Both the position numbers and the translations under genes were made by a program. A stretch of 64,000 nucleotides of DNA from assembly GCA_027924585.1 (NCBI GenBank), contig BSBM01000606.1, forward strand, positions 13,149,501 to 13,213,500. The letters are read 5' to 3'. This document shows positions 22,320-34,905 of this stretch, one piece after another. Source of the DNA: Larix kaempferi. Taxonomy: Eukaryota; Streptophyta; Pinopsida; Pinales; Pinaceae. The notes below the pieces were generated by a model. That model searched no databases. It had not been told where the DNA came from and saw only the letters and a program-made list of their open reading frames with translations. Each line of letters opens with the position of its first letter. The first letter of the stretch is position 1.

Positions 22320-23766
22320 CTAGTTTCGTATCTCTGTTCTCTCAAGATTCCAATATTCAGAACACATCACCAGTTCAACGTGGCAACATAACCATTTGTT
22401 GGCTATGTACTTCATTCCTTAACTTTCTCTTACAGAACTAGGTTCTACGCGGTTTTGGTCCAACAAAACCCTTCTTGACTGGCCCTTTCGGCAACAGTCT
22501 ACGAACATAATGAGGTCTCACTTGAGGCGAAGTTATGGGGGATTATAGAAGCAGGTTTCTGTAATCAGGTGATGTGAGGTTATGGAACTGGTGGAAGCTA
22601 ATTTCTCCCAACTTCACATAGAACTGCGCTTCCAGGGAATCACACTTAACACAGACTTCGTTGACTCAGTGTTTACCCAAATACTCACACATTTAAAAAA
22701 CTAAGAATCATTTGCTCATTCAGTGATGTGTTCAAGGCTTAGCATATTATTCTCATTCATCAACGCATGAACATATATATATGAAAGTGCAAATACTCAT
22801 AAAAGGAAGCATGAACATAAACATAACATAAGCATACACAATCACACATTCATCGCATAACACAATTATTTACGTGGTTCACCCCTCGGATGGGAGCTAC
22901 GTCTACGGGAACTGTTTTTTATATTAATGGGAAGGGTTCTATAGTTCCAATCCACGCATGCAGCTGCAAACTCTTCTCTCTATAGTAGGTCTCTGTGCAC
23001 ACAGCTACAAAGCCTCTTTCTCTCTTCAATGAGGTATCTGCGGACATAGCTGCAGAGCCTCTTTACAATGCTTATCCTTTCAAAAAGTCGAAGAGATCGA
23101 AGTAATCAACAAGCATTAATTTCCTTGAGAGATAAAAAGTCAACCCTTCCCTTACAAAATTTCCCTATTTATAAATCGTGCCCAAAGGTCACGTCTTTAC
23201 AATGATTGTTGGACAAAAACCTATGCTACCCAAAACTCCCCAAAAACTTCCCTAGTTACCATGCTAACCCGGACTGTCATAGTCGATAGCTGCTTCACCT
23301 GCCTTCGGCCTCCTTTCTGCACCACTTCTGGCTCTGATGCCTCTTTCGACTATGCGGGTATGAATGCGTTTTGGCACCTCCCTTTTATCTACTCTGGCTT
23401 CATATGTCATTGTCGGCCAGTTGTTCCACTTCTAATGGTCTTAGTAATTTGTACCAGCGACAGTTCCCTTTCCTCCACATCTGCGCCGCTCCTTACCTTG
23501 CTCTTGGGAATCATGGAGTCGCTTACCCAAAATAGGTCACTGCTAGACCTCGCCTTACTTGTACCAGTTACCAAAAATACCTGCTATGCTGGCGCTGCCT
23601 ATTAGCAAAACTATGCCATGCTTAGACTTTGCATCGCCAACTGCGCTTACTTGGACTTCACATTTCCAACTGCACTTTACTTTTACTTTGCATCACCCAA
23701 AACTATGCCAACTTGGGCCATGCCTAACAAGGAGTTTCATATAGCTTTTCATAATCACTAAAACGT
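22320..23766. other. Non-coding, LTR-like stretch
   Basis: No sustained frame in either strand. 22880-22915 has 'ACGTGGTTCACCCCTCGG' followed by a short gap and 'GAGCTACGTCTACGG', a motif pair often met in plant LTR R/U5 regions, so a degraded LTR is possible. No partner or PBS was found. The plus-strand open stretch at 23261-23605 shows no domain. Confidence 0.35.
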
Positions 23767-25110
23767 TTTATCCAGCTAAGCTACTTTTAAAACAATGTTG
23801 TGAAGAATTTGAATCTTATATTCAAAATTCAATAGCCAATTCTTCTAGTACTGAGGATGAAAGAGAAATTTCTTTTGGAGAAATACAAAATGAACCATAT
23901 TAATATTTTTTTCTATTTCTTTAGTTCAAAGGGAATATTTTTAGAATTATATTGATATTGAAGCTGATGAAAGCAAGGCTACTGATTCATCTAATATTAT
24001 ATCAAATGTTTTTGATAGTTTTTTTTTAATAAATTTCTTGAAGAATCATTGGATACTGTCAGAGATATAGTTATTGTTCCATATGTTTATGAATATCAAC
24101 TTCTTTGTAATAAGAATATGTCAACTCCTATAGAAATTTCAGAGAAACAAGAAGAGGGTATTCATCATATTTTTGGTTGTGAAATTCATGGAGATATATT
24201 TTAGGAGAATGAATCTTAGGATGTGTTTGATAGTTTTCAAGATGTTTATATAATTTTCATCGCAATCAAATTGGTCATCACCATGAATATTATGTAGTTG
24301 CAAAGCGTTGTGAAGATCAAATTTTAATTGAAGAAACTATTGTTTTAAACCATTTTCAAGATCACACTATTGATAAGGAAAAATAGGAACCTTCATCATC
24401 ATCATTGAAATTTTTTCAAAGTGCTACAATTTATCATGTGAATGATGATGACATTGAAGTTCAAGATTGTAAATTCCACGATCAACAGCTTCATGAGAAC
24501 AACGAATCCATTGTCCATTAAGAATCATATTCTGAATTTGAAAGTTATTGTTCAGAGTTAGAGCTTGGCTCCAGGAAACATATTTCTACACCAAAATGCA
24601 TAGGATCTAATAGTAACGAACCAATATATGATAGTTACAAGAAATAATTTGAAAATAACTTTGAAAATTTTAATTCGGAGCATATTTTAGTTCAATATCT
24701 CAGAGGGAATGGAAGAAGTGCTTAACCTTTTCCTATTTCATTCTCAAAACTTTAGAAGGAAGATATCAACATCATTAATGAAGTAGAGATTACAAAAAAG
24801 CATCTTTGTCTTCTAAATCAATTGGATATTTGTCATGTTCTTCAAGATCCAATGGCAATTTGGATGGATTCATTCTTTTCAATATTACCTAATGTTGAAA
24901 AAATTTGCATACTATTGATTTGGAGTTGTAAGTGCTTGATTTTGATGAAATGTTTCTTGCTGATTTTATATTCACTTTGCACTCTCTCATGTGGTTGCAA
25001 ACAAGAGTTTCATTTCATCAACTAGATAATTTCATTGTTTCATTGGAACTGTCATTACACGTGAGAAGGATTAATTCACTTAGCTTGATTGAAAGTGTAC
25101 ATAAATAAGC
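23767..25110 (+). pseudogene. Decayed acidic ORF of unknown family
   Basis: Read with one or two frame changes, the plus strand is protein-like across about 430 codons, with stops mostly TAG/TAA at likely Gln codons. Readable pieces include EEFESYIQNSIANSSSTEDE, VRDIVIVPYVYEYQLLCN, CEDQILIEETIVLNHFQDH and HVLQDPMAIWMDSFFSILPN. It is rich in Asp, Glu, Asn and Ile. No catalytic motif is visible and I cannot assign a family. The general look (acidic, low complexity) recalls the C-terminal part of the gag-only ORF of G, but I see no alignable stretch. Confidence 0.4.
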
Positions 25111-28100
25111 TCATAGATCGAGCATTGGATTTCAATCTTCAATGTTTAGTTTGTTTTCAACAGTTTTGTTTTTAGTTTCATATCGTGTGTAGTAAATCAA
25201 CAAAACTAAAACTCCATATCCCAATGGAAGGCTATAAATGCAGATTCTCAGAAACAAAGTTTGTAAGAAGGCATATGGTCTAATGGTTCTTGGGACATCG
25301 CAAGGAGGACTCCATCCCCAATTGGAGCTAGATTTTAGCACTGAAATCTACATTGCAACCTTTTTGGGGTTCTACAGGAAGATATTCAAATTTGGAAGTC
25401 AAATCCAAAGATTTTCATAAGGCATACGATGTAGGATAAGGCTAGTTCTGGTATCATTTTGACCCAAAATTTAGTGAGAAGCACTATAGGAAACACTGGA
25501 GGCTCCAGGTTTATCATGTTATTGGATATATGTAGATTGTTTGTTAAATTTCCCAAAATTATTGGACTTTATATATTTAATTATATATTTTTTTTGTATT
25601 TATTAAAAATAAAAACATTGGTCTTTGAGTCAATAACCCCAATCTCTATGTCATCAACAGGCACCAAGAGCTAAGTAATCACCACATGTACTGAGAATCA
25701 AATCACAAAGAAACACCCACCCATGGAGCACCAATGGAAAGGCTTGCATGGCAAATCACTATGCGTCAACAAGTCTTACATATTCCCGAGATTATAAATA
25801 AATAAATATTTTCTCCCTATCACATGTGGTATATAGTCCATTGCAAAAAATAAAAATGCCAATTGAACTACCCAGTTGTCAATATAAACACACCACGATA
25901 TTGTAAAGAGTAGAATTCACAAGATCCTTATCGGGAAAATATATGCTATTAATTCGACAACTAAATTGTCAATCGAGGCTCATAAGCTTCAAGGTGCAAG
26001 GACTGAAAATGTAGGATTGGAGCCTAGTCTAATCTAATGCAGAAAAACAGCTTCGATGCAATAAAAACAAGCAACAGGAATAACCTAACACTTGAGGAAG
26101 AAGCCCATTACAAAAAGCCATATCTTGCTAGTTAGACCTTTAATCTCTCCGTTGGTTATTGAATCTATAAATAGAAACCAAGTGCAAGAACAAAAATGCT
26201 AAACTAGTGTAGGAACAAAACACAATGCAAGAACCGGAATAGAAAACAAAATTAAAATATGGATGCAGGAACACAAGGAATGAAAAATAAAAGTTCATTA
26301 AGTTTCGAGAAAATATGAGAAAACCATCTCCATGCAAACTAGCTGAGCATAAAAGCAATCAAACAAATATGAAATGAAATCTACAAACTTTGTCCTCGGT
26401 CAAATGCATCAATCATAAAAGAAAAATGAATGAAAGGAAGAATGGAAATGCAAAAACGAAAAAATAAAATAAATAAATACTTATGCAATGGAATAACAAA
26501 TCTGCAGAAAGAACTAAATGTGAAATGATAGGAAAAATAAATGAACACTCCTTGTAATAATGATCTTGAATGAAATATATAAAATTCAGTAACAAATATG
26601 TAAAATAATAGAAGAACACCTCTGAAATTCACTCAAAGATTGAAATGTATGAGGCACACAGTCAATACAAAGCTTAAATATAAAGGAATGTAATCTTGGA
26701 TTGATATCCATTTAGTTATGGTGCTTGAGAGAATTCAACGAAAAAAGGAATGATATCAAATCGTGAAGTATGTAAGAAAGAAGTGGAAAGATGTTCTATG
26801 GAAAGAATAATTAGAAGCAAAACACACATAGATTTGCAAATAATAAATGCACTTTAAAGTATAGGTTTATGTGTTTTAATATATACATGTAAATGCAAAT
26901 ATTCAAATAAATACTAAATCTCTTTTCTAATATGTTTTGACACAACGGAAAGGAAAGTGTAATGAATGGATTGGAATGCATATTTGAAAGGGGATTTTGA
27001 TCAAAGGATCAAAGCAAGTAAAAGGGAATTCAATAGTAGATGTCTGGGTAATAAAATATGCATGAATAAATTTGATTTAAAAGAATGTGTTGGTTGTAAA
27101 AGAAACACCAAAAACATAGTACTCTTTATGAAAATTAAATGTGGGAATGCATGGGTTTATGAAAGCGATTGGAGGTACTTTAAGAGATAACTGGAAAATG
27201 TATTTCTATAGCAATTGTAGAAACAAAGAATTAGTAGAGTGATTGAATAAGAAAAGATAATATTAGAGGAATGTGTGAAGCAATTAAATCGTTGGTCAAG
27301 TAATCATTAAATTCAGAGATAGAGTAGCATGAAGACATAAATTGAAAGCATATAGAAAGATATTGAACTAAATCAAATGCAATGTACTGATGCCTTGATG
27401 CCTTGAGTGAGAGGGCATTGATTTGAGTTTTATCTATAACAAATGAATTTGTAGAATACAAACTAATCACAGAATACAAACACACAATATATGAATTTCA
27501 AACTAAACAATATTGCAAGGAAAAAAAAACTAAATGTAATGTTAATATACAAAGAAAATAAAATATAGCAACACTTATCCCATTGAGGAGCCCTTCCCAG
27601 GAGGTCAGTGCATCTAGAAAAACTCAGATGAAATGGATATGGTACACCAAGCTTAAACAACCTTCAACTCTTCATATATTGATCTCCAAACTTAAGTTAC
27701 AATAAATAACAAACAAAAGATCTCTTCTCTATTACAAAAGAATGATCATAATGAGGCTCATAATCATGATTTTTTTTTTTTTTTTCTTCAATGGATATGA
27801 TACATATTTATACATAAGAAACCAAAGGGAAGAGGATAGTACCAAATCAAAAAAATTGGAAACAAGTTTTCCAATTTTTGGAGAATATCCCCAAATCGGG
27901 GTTTTTCGCTCAATCATAAAAATATGTCCCAAAGACCCTTTGATATATTCCAGGTGGTAACTTAGCTTGCGAAACCATTTATGGGTTTTCAACCTGGAAG
28001 CTTTTTCTAAAAACCCATGTGGCGGTTTCGCAATATCTTCTTCTAACTGCACCCAAAATGAGGCGCAAAATTCCCATTCAAACTAATTTTCTGCTAAAAA

Positions 28101-29466
28101 TCCGAGTTTGCCAACTTTAGAAATCTTTGATTTTGTTGGAATCCATGCATCCTAATACAAACCTGTTCTTATAAGAGGTAGATATCATCATCATCTAAAA
28201 CCTCATGTATCTAAATTGGTTGAAGAGACCCAAAAGTATGACAATCAACGATCTTACATCAAGCAAGTGCCAGATCAAGTGTCGGACAAGTGTTGGGATC
28301 CCAACAATCAAAACTTCTAATTGGAACTCCATGAGGTTGATTCGGTTTCATTCTTCTTTCTGTAAAGCGTCCACCTTTCAACAAAAAACACAACTTGTTA
28401 AATTGAAAATAAAAATGTTTAACAATGTATTGTTTGAATGTTGAATGCATTATTTGTAACATCCATGATTTCATTAAATGCTAAATTAACAATTTAAGTT
28501 TTATTAATAAATGTTATTGTATTGAGGACGTTATATAAAGGATGAGTGTTTTGGACAAGTGGTTTGTTTATATCAGAAAATTATTAGAGAATAGAAACGC
28601 ACCATCAACACATGACTTCAACATGTATATGTAAATATTATGAAATTGGAAAAATCCTAGAGTCAAAGATAAGTCAACTCATCACATTGTTATGTTATGA
28701 AGAGTAAGCCAAAGAGCCGTAAGAAACATGCTGCAAGACATTGTCTAAGATTAAGCCATCGACAGAACCAAGTTTATCATCAGAAATTAGCATATAAAAT
28801 ACATTAAAAAGTTTAAACTCACATAATTTATTTTTAATTCTTTTAAATAATATATTTTAAAGAAACGATATGCTTTAAAAAGGCAAATGGATGGTTTATT
28901 ATTAAAAATGATGATAAAATATTGAAATGAAGTGAAAGAAATGAGTAATTTTAGGAGGCCATCATCTCTCGAGACCAAAGATATGGCACGTTGTCATGCC
29001 ATGAATAAATTGGAACCGGTTGTTTATTCATTTCAACACTCAGTATTGGTAACAATATTCTATGGGAAAACTTTAGGAGAATGAAGCCACCAATATTATT
29101 CTACGAAAAAAAAGAACTTTAGAAAAATAAGTATTAATGCTATCTTAGGAGAATAGCCAAAACACTCATAAATTTTAAGATTGGAAATAGACTATACATA
29201 TAATTTCATTTACTAGCAACAATGTATGCTCAAGAATCCAGTTATGATAGGGAATTTTCCTCATGTCCCTAGAAAGAAACATGAGGGTATAGATGGTATG
29301 AAAATCCCATAGGAAACCAATCATCCTTCTTTAACTTCTTATAGACTTACTGTTATTCAAAGAATATTGATAAAATTCGCATTTGATTTTATTAGACTCC
29401 TATACTTATGGGTCCCACTTCTAGGACAGTGACATCCTAGAGATAGTATGAATTAGATGATAGGGT
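25111..29466. other. AT-rich sequence without recognised genes
   Basis: No domain-bearing ORF, tRNA or rRNA was seen. Open frames of 60-106 codons occur by chance in AT-rich sequence. It contains a poly-T run at about 27770-27785 and a stop-rich 3-kb stretch of about 70% A+T. Part of 25118-25480 has a 'CCATCCCCAATTGGAGCTAG' string of the sort found near ends of non-autonomous LTR elements, but no pair of LTRs is visible. Confidence 0.35.
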
Positions 29467-30131
29467 TGTGATATTTTCAATTACCAGGAACTAGAATCAT
29501 AAGACAATTTCACCATGGAATATTTTAGACAATGAGAGAAGATGAATTGTGGAAATAACTCTGTGTATTATTCATTGATATGATAACAATATATAATACA
29601 TCCTCCATGGAGAAAATCAAATTACTTTGAGGCAATATGGAAAGAGCAAAAAGAAAAGGCTTAGAAAAGGCAAAAAACCCCCTAGGTGGCAAAAGTAGTT
29701 TCCAAAACTATCCTAGAGGCTCACGAATCTAGTAAGCATGGTATGGTAGCTCATGACTAAGGTAAATGGAATGTAATGATGGGTTTAGAAGGTTAGATAT
29801 GATGTGGAGGTCGAATTGTTCAAGCGGCAAAATATTCTAAGTAAACTAGCTTTATCTTTTCCACTAGAAAGTAGAAAAAACAAAACAAAGCTAACTAAAT
29901 CAGGATAGTGTCTTTCTAATTCAGGAACGGAATAAAATCAGACAGAATCCAAGGAAATCTTATCCAAAATCTATCCAAATTCGTTTTTGTGAATGAGGAT
30001 AGCATGTGGTCCACTAAAAGACAAAACTGGCCTATTCTACCTAGTCAAAACTTGGGAAATTAATCATAAATGATTAATTAATTTTATCCTAAGTCTAGAA
30101 TGACATAGTGGATTTTTTAAATGTTCCAACA
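29467..30131 (-). repeat. LTR of a copia related to C (element I)
   Basis: Plus strand begins about TGTGATATTTTCAATTACC and ends AAATGTTCCAACA, followed by a C7 tract (polypurine tract on the minus strand). Layout and several blocks match LTR C ('CCCCCTAGGTGGCAA', 'GCTCACGAAT', 'TTAATTAAT'). The left border is approximate. Confidence 0.7.
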
Positions 30132-30659
30132 CCCCCCCTTAATACTGACTTTATGAGATGGGAATCAGAAAAATATCATAAATATAGGGCCCAAGAAACA
30201 AGGCTTATGGTCACCCCAATACAAAAATAACTAGTCCATGTAAACCAAGGAAACGGGGAAAACCTCATGGGAAAAAAACCTTCCCTAAAAAATGGACATA
30301 CTTGATGTCTTCATACTATCATGTTGCTCATTTGAATGAGCTGAATGAGATGAATGAGTTGAATGGGATGCTTATGAGTATCTGACTTGATGAAGAGATT
30401 GAGGATGTCATGATCATGCATCAGTGCATCAATGTTGTGTAGGAAAGAACCATGTGTTGAAGCTCTATGAAGTTCATCTTCTGATTATGGGGGAGCATCA
30501 AATGAATTTTTCTTGCTGCTGTAACATACATAATTAGATTTGAAAACATAATCAATGATGGAAAAAAGATCTATGCATACTCTTTCCCAAGGAGAAACAA
30601 TGTCGACAGGATCAATTTATTCTATAGCTGCAATGTGGTGTGCTACTTGTTGTACTTTC
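30132..30659 (-). mobile_element. 3' internal fragment of copia I, cut by element A
   Basis: Homologous to 14412-14580 of C over the first 150 bp (polypurine tract, 'GGGCCCA-GAAACAAG', 'AAAACCTCATGGGAAAAA'). The rest is diverged 3' region without an open frame. The fragment ends exactly where LTR A begins, and I could not find its continuation after A at 58687. Confidence 0.6.
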
Positions 30660-31033
30660 TGTGAAGAACCTGCAACAATTAATTAATGAGAATATGCAAA
30701 ATAGCAGAAATAACAAAACTCAGAATCACTTTTATTGATCGCAGGCCACTTCGAGGGGGCAACCTCATTTGAGCAAGCTCAATACAAATAACTTCACGGT
30801 GCCTTCATAGGCCTCAATACACAATTATATACTAAGTCTAAGCGCCAATACTATGGGTCAAAACCATGGGCCAATATAAACTATGGATCAAAAATACTAC
30901 GAGCGACTTACAAAGCATATGCGCCAAATAACAATAACACAAACTATGGATCAACAAATACTACGGGACGACTTACAAAGCATATGCGTGCAACAACAAT
31001 ATACTAACAAAGTAAAGACATGGGTTCCTAACA
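30660..31033 (-). repeat. 3' LTR of A (374 bp)
   Basis: Plus strand TGTGAAGAACCTGCAAC...GGTTCCTAACA. The C-rich tract just inside (31034-31046) is the polypurine tract. Confidence 0.9.
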
Positions 31034-31470
31034 TCCCCTCCCCCTTAGAAAAAGCTTTGTCCTCAAAGCTTTAGATGTGGAAATTGTTGTTGAATCTGAA
31101 GGAGTGGTTCCCATGTAGCATCCTCTGGTTGTATGTCGTGCCATTGAATTAAAATCTCTATGATAGAGCAAGAGCGAAGTTGGCCATTGAGCTTATTGAG
31201 GACGACCTCTAGCTCCAAACGGATGGATCCTTCATTATCTAGTTCGGGTAAAATAGTTTGTCCTCTAATGTTGGTGCCAAGAACTTTCTTCAGACAAGAG
31301 ACATGAAATACTGGATGAATGTGTGAAGGAGGAAGTTCCAATTTATAATCAATGGACCCAATCTTCTGAAGAATCCAATATGGCCCATAGAACTTTGGAG
31401 CGAGCTTATGACGCCCTTTGAGTTTCATGGAGGATTGCTTATACGGCTGGAGATGAAGAAAAACCATATC
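31034..31470 (-). pseudogene. Gypsy A integrase C-terminus with chromodomain
   Basis: Minus strand reads VFLHLQPYKQSSMKLKGRHKLAPKFYGPY, then IGSIDYKLELPPSHIHPVFHVSCLKK (the GPY/F region), and ends IQWHDIQPEDATWEPL...FPHL, which matches the C-terminal part of a chromodomain. Such tails steer integration towards marked chromatin. The reading frame continues from the integrase segment at 46640-47049; the B array separates the two. Confidence 0.9.
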
Positions 31471-31475
31471 ACCAA

Positions 31476-32098
31476 TGATCCGGATTTTATGAGCAGAACG
31501 AAATGAATACAGATTATTATCAGATGCTTAACACAAAATAACAGAGATACAGTAAAACTGGTTTTCTATTCAATAAGGAAATAAGCTAGAACTGTAAAAT
31601 GCAGCGGAAAACAAGCTTGCTGGAATGGTGGAGGCTTATCTCTGAGAAGAGATTTGACGGCTGCTCTCATTTCGCAAGAAGATGGTTACAATGAGGCTCT
31701 CAAGGCCTTTTACAATAAACAGGAATGTCAAAAACCCTAGACATCCAAAAACCTAACCCTAGGAGATGAAGCGCCAAAAGTCATGTGGGCCCCGTTTGGG
31801 TAAGTTAGTACATCAACTTCCCGGGGTCGTAACTTTTGCATACGATCTCCGTTTGGGGCGCTCGGTAGCCCGTTGGAAAGGTCTATCCGAGATTTACAAC
31901 TTTCAACTAGGGCCAAATGCATGCCGGAGGCAGCCATTTGGCCCCCCAAATTGCCAAGAAAGGTCGTTTAGGGCCTCAAAATGGCCCCAGAAGTTCAGGA
32001 CCCGAAAAACTGCTAAAAATAGTACAATACCAAAATTGCCATAAAACTGTTTTGAGCCAGTTGGAAAGGTGGGTGGCCACCAATATCCACATGGATCA
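31476..32098 (-). repeat. LTR1 of B array (623 bp)
   Basis: Plus strand TGATCCGGATTTTATG...CACATGGATCA; inverted ends TGATCC/GGATCA. It is followed by the polypurine tract at 32099-32111 (ATCCTCCCTCCTT). Confidence 0.95.
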
Positions 32099-32838
32099 AT
32101 CCTCCCTCCTTAGCAAGAAATGGTCTCCATTGCGTTGAGTTCCCCCATCAGATGAGGAAATTTCTGCTGAATTTGGCCTTGGGTGAGCCACTTGCCTTGG
32201 TGCAGGAGCTGCCCTACTTTGACAACTCGATAAAGCTGGATCCTTTGATGTCGAGTGCCCTCGATCTGTGTGTCTACAATATGATCACTGGATGCTTGTT
32301 GTAGGCAGTCAGGGTTGAGCTCTGTTGGTGTCAACTTCTCTGCTATCTCTGAGGTGTCTAATAGTGGTGGGAAATATGGCCGAAGGAGAGCCACGTTGAA
32401 GACTGGATGCAGACCCAGGAAGGGGGGAATGTTGAGCTCAAAAGCATTGTCACCCACCGCCTTGGTGATGGTGTACGACCCATAACGGAGTGGGCGAAGC
32501 TTTCGATGGGGCCCTGTAAGGCGTTCTTTCTGCAAATGCAACCAAACTTTGTTGCCCACCTGAAACTTATGTGGCACCCGATGTTGATCATGGCGCTGCT
32601 TGTACTTGGCATTAGACTTCTGTAGAATATCCTGAACCTATTGGCGGATATGCTGGATCCGTTCAATGAACCGGGTGGCTTTGTCAGCTTCTGGGGATGA
32701 GTTGGCCGAGGTTGTCGCAAGGGGAAGTGCAACATCCATGGGGCCCAATGGTTGGAATCCCAACCCCACCTGAAAGGGGCTGTGGCCAATTAAGCTATGC
32801 AAGGCTCGGTTGTAGCTATGTTGGACATAGGGGAGACT
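32099..32838 (-). pseudogene. B copy 1 integrase C-terminus and chromodomain-like tail
   Basis: Contains KVWLHLQKERLTGPHRKLRPLRYG, PPFLGLHPVFNVALLRPYFPP and a tail RIQLYRVVKVGQLLHQGKWL...QQKFPHLMG, which looks like a diverged chromodomain (inference). TAG at 32638-32640 (CAG in copy 3) and TAG at 32839-32841 (GAG in copies 2 and 3) break it from the integrase core. Confidence 0.88.
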
Positions 32839-34623
32839 CTAATCCCATGTGCGGGGGTGTGTTGAATTGTACATGCGCAGGATATGTACGACCATCCGGT
32901 TGACGACCTCCGTTTGTCCATCGGTATGGGGGTGGAAGGCAGTGGATTTGGTGAGCTTGGTATCCAGCAGTGACCAGAGGCTTGACCAGAATGAGCTGAG
33001 GAACCGACTGTCACGGTTTGAGATAATGGTCTGTGGCATCCCAAAATGTACCCATACTCTTTCAAAGAAGAGCTTGGCAGTGGCTTCTGCTGTGATGTTC
33101 TTCTTGCAAGCGGCTAGAATCGCCATCTTGGAAAAGTGATCAACAACCACGAAAACACAGTCGTTTCCCCTCTTGGTGGACGGGAGGCCCGACATGTAGT
33201 CCATTGAGATGGATTCCCACGGCCTGTCAGGAGTAGGCAGAGGGGTGTATAGGCCCTGTTTCTTAGTGGTCGGTTTGGCAATAGCGCAAGCAGTGCAGGA
33301 CCTGATATACTTGCCGACATCCTGTCGAAGTTTCGGACAGTAGAAATGTTTCTGCAACACTGCCACTGTCTTTTCGACGCCAAAGTGTCCTTCCAACCGA
33401 CTATAGTGAGCTTCCCAAATCAGCTTCGCACGCTCGCTTGATGGAACGCAGAGATGGCCCAGATGACACAACAACCCGTCCTGAAGATGGAAATTAGCAA
33501 CCACTGAGTTGGTGCCCAACATTTGATAGGTGGCGGAGAATTCAGGGTCTGTCTCGTAGAGGTGAGGCCATTCGGAGGTCTCGTGGCCACAAGAGTCTAG
33601 CACCGTGGTAAGTGCCGCGACTGGAGGTCGACTGAGGCAGTCAGCAACTCGGTTGGTACTCCCTGTTTTATATTTGAAGTTGAGGTGGAACTGTTGTAAA
33701 TATGTTGACCACTTCTGATGGCGGTCATTCTGCAACTTTCCTTGGGTCCGCATGAACTGTAGTGGCTTGTGATCAGTGTGGATGACCGTCTCCTTCCCAA
33801 GAATGTAATGTCTCCACTGGCGGCAGGCTTGTACAATGGAGTACATTTCTTTGTCATAGGTAGGGTACTTGCGAACAACATCTGATAGTGTCTCACTATG
33901 ATATGCCACGGGGTGGCCGTGTTGAGTGAGAACGGCACCCACAGCATAATCTGAAGCATCTGTCTCGATCTCAAAGGGATGTTGCAGGTTCGGTAATGAG
34001 AGTACCGGCGATGAGCACAAACGCTTCTTCAAGTCATCGAAGGCTTGTTGTTGCGACATGCCCCACACAAATTTTGCCTTACTACCACCCTTGGTCACTT
34101 GGCTGAGGGCCCATGCGATATGAGAGAATCCCAGCACGAACCGGCGATAGAAATTGGCGAGACCCAAGAAGCTCCGAAGTTCAGTGAGTGTGGTTGGGGC
34201 TGGCCAGTCACGGATGACCTGGATCTTGGTTGGATCCACATGCACACCATGTCGATCAACAATGTAGCCTAAGTAATGGACCCTGTCCATGCCGAAGGAG
34301 CATTTTTCCAAGTTTGCATATAGTTTGTGCTTCCGCAGGGTGTGCAGAACCTGCTGAATATGCTGCAAGTGTTCCTCCCAAGTCTTGCTGTAGATGAGGA
34401 TGTCATCCAGATACACCACTACAAAATTGTTGGTGAAAGGTCGTAGGATATAGTCCATCATCCTCATAAAAGTTGCTGGAGCATTTGTCAAACCAAAAGG
34501 CATGACCAGCCATTCAAAAAGACCTTCTTTTGACTTGAAGGCAGTCTTCCATACATCTGTCTGTTTTATTGGGACCTGGTGGTAGCCCGACTTCAGATCA
34601 ATCTTACTGAAGTATTTGGCCAC
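32839..34623 (-). pseudogene. B copy 1 RT, RNase H and integrase core
   Basis: A 594-residue open frame. RT has [24 protein letters not shown] and YLDDILIYSKTWEEHL. RNase H has ETDASDYAVGAVL, HTDHKPLQFM and NRVADCLSRPP. Integrase has the zinc region (HFGVEKT...CTACAIAK) and the core with SMDYMSGLPS and HTDGQTEVVN. The second catalytic Asp is lost: SNRDSRF at 33016-33018, where copies 2 and 3 read SDRG/SDRD. Although the frame is long, integrase should be dead. Confidence 0.93.
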
Positions 34624-34905
34624 CGTGAGCTGATCAAGGAGGTCGTCGATTTAGGGAATCGGGTACCAGTTACGGACTGTGATTTTATTCAGGGCCCGGT
34701 AATCAATGCAGAGTCGCCAGGTCCCATCTTTCTTCTGCACCAGCACGATTGGGCTCCCACAAGGTGATGAACTGGGACGGATGTGCCCCTTGTGGAGCAA
34801 TTCTTGGATCTACGTCTTGATCTCCTCGTTTTCCAACAGAGAGTGGCGATAGACTGTCCCATTGGGTAGCGGTGCGCCTAGGTTCAGATCGATGGGATGC
34901 TTTAC
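34624..34905 (-). pseudogene. B copy 1 RT N-terminal segment
   Basis: Reads [20 protein letters not shown] and ALNKITVRN as in copy 2, interrupted by TAA at 34651-34653 (CGA in relatives) and TAG at 34810-34812 (CAG). Confidence 0.85.

Noticed and set aside
23261-23605. 114-codon plus-strand ORF that looks like a small membrane protein
   Set aside because: Hydrophobic composition only, no motif, no homologous copy in the window; it lies in a stop-poor C/T-rich stretch and is probably chance.
26140-26632. Hydrophobic minus-strand ORFs rich in Phe, Ile, Tyr
   Set aside because: They reflect A-rich plus-strand sequence (GAAATGAAA runs), overlap one another in different frames and have no conserved start or motif.
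27700-28060. Poly-T run with flanking sequence as a possible SINE or LINE tail
   Set aside because: No A/B box, no target duplication and no RT nearby; homopolymer runs are common in this AT-rich stretch.
31766-32138. Open frames within LTR1, with near-identical ones in LTR2 and LTR3
   Set aside because: They lie wholly inside LTRs and are repeated only because the LTRs are repeated; antisense to the element and without domains.
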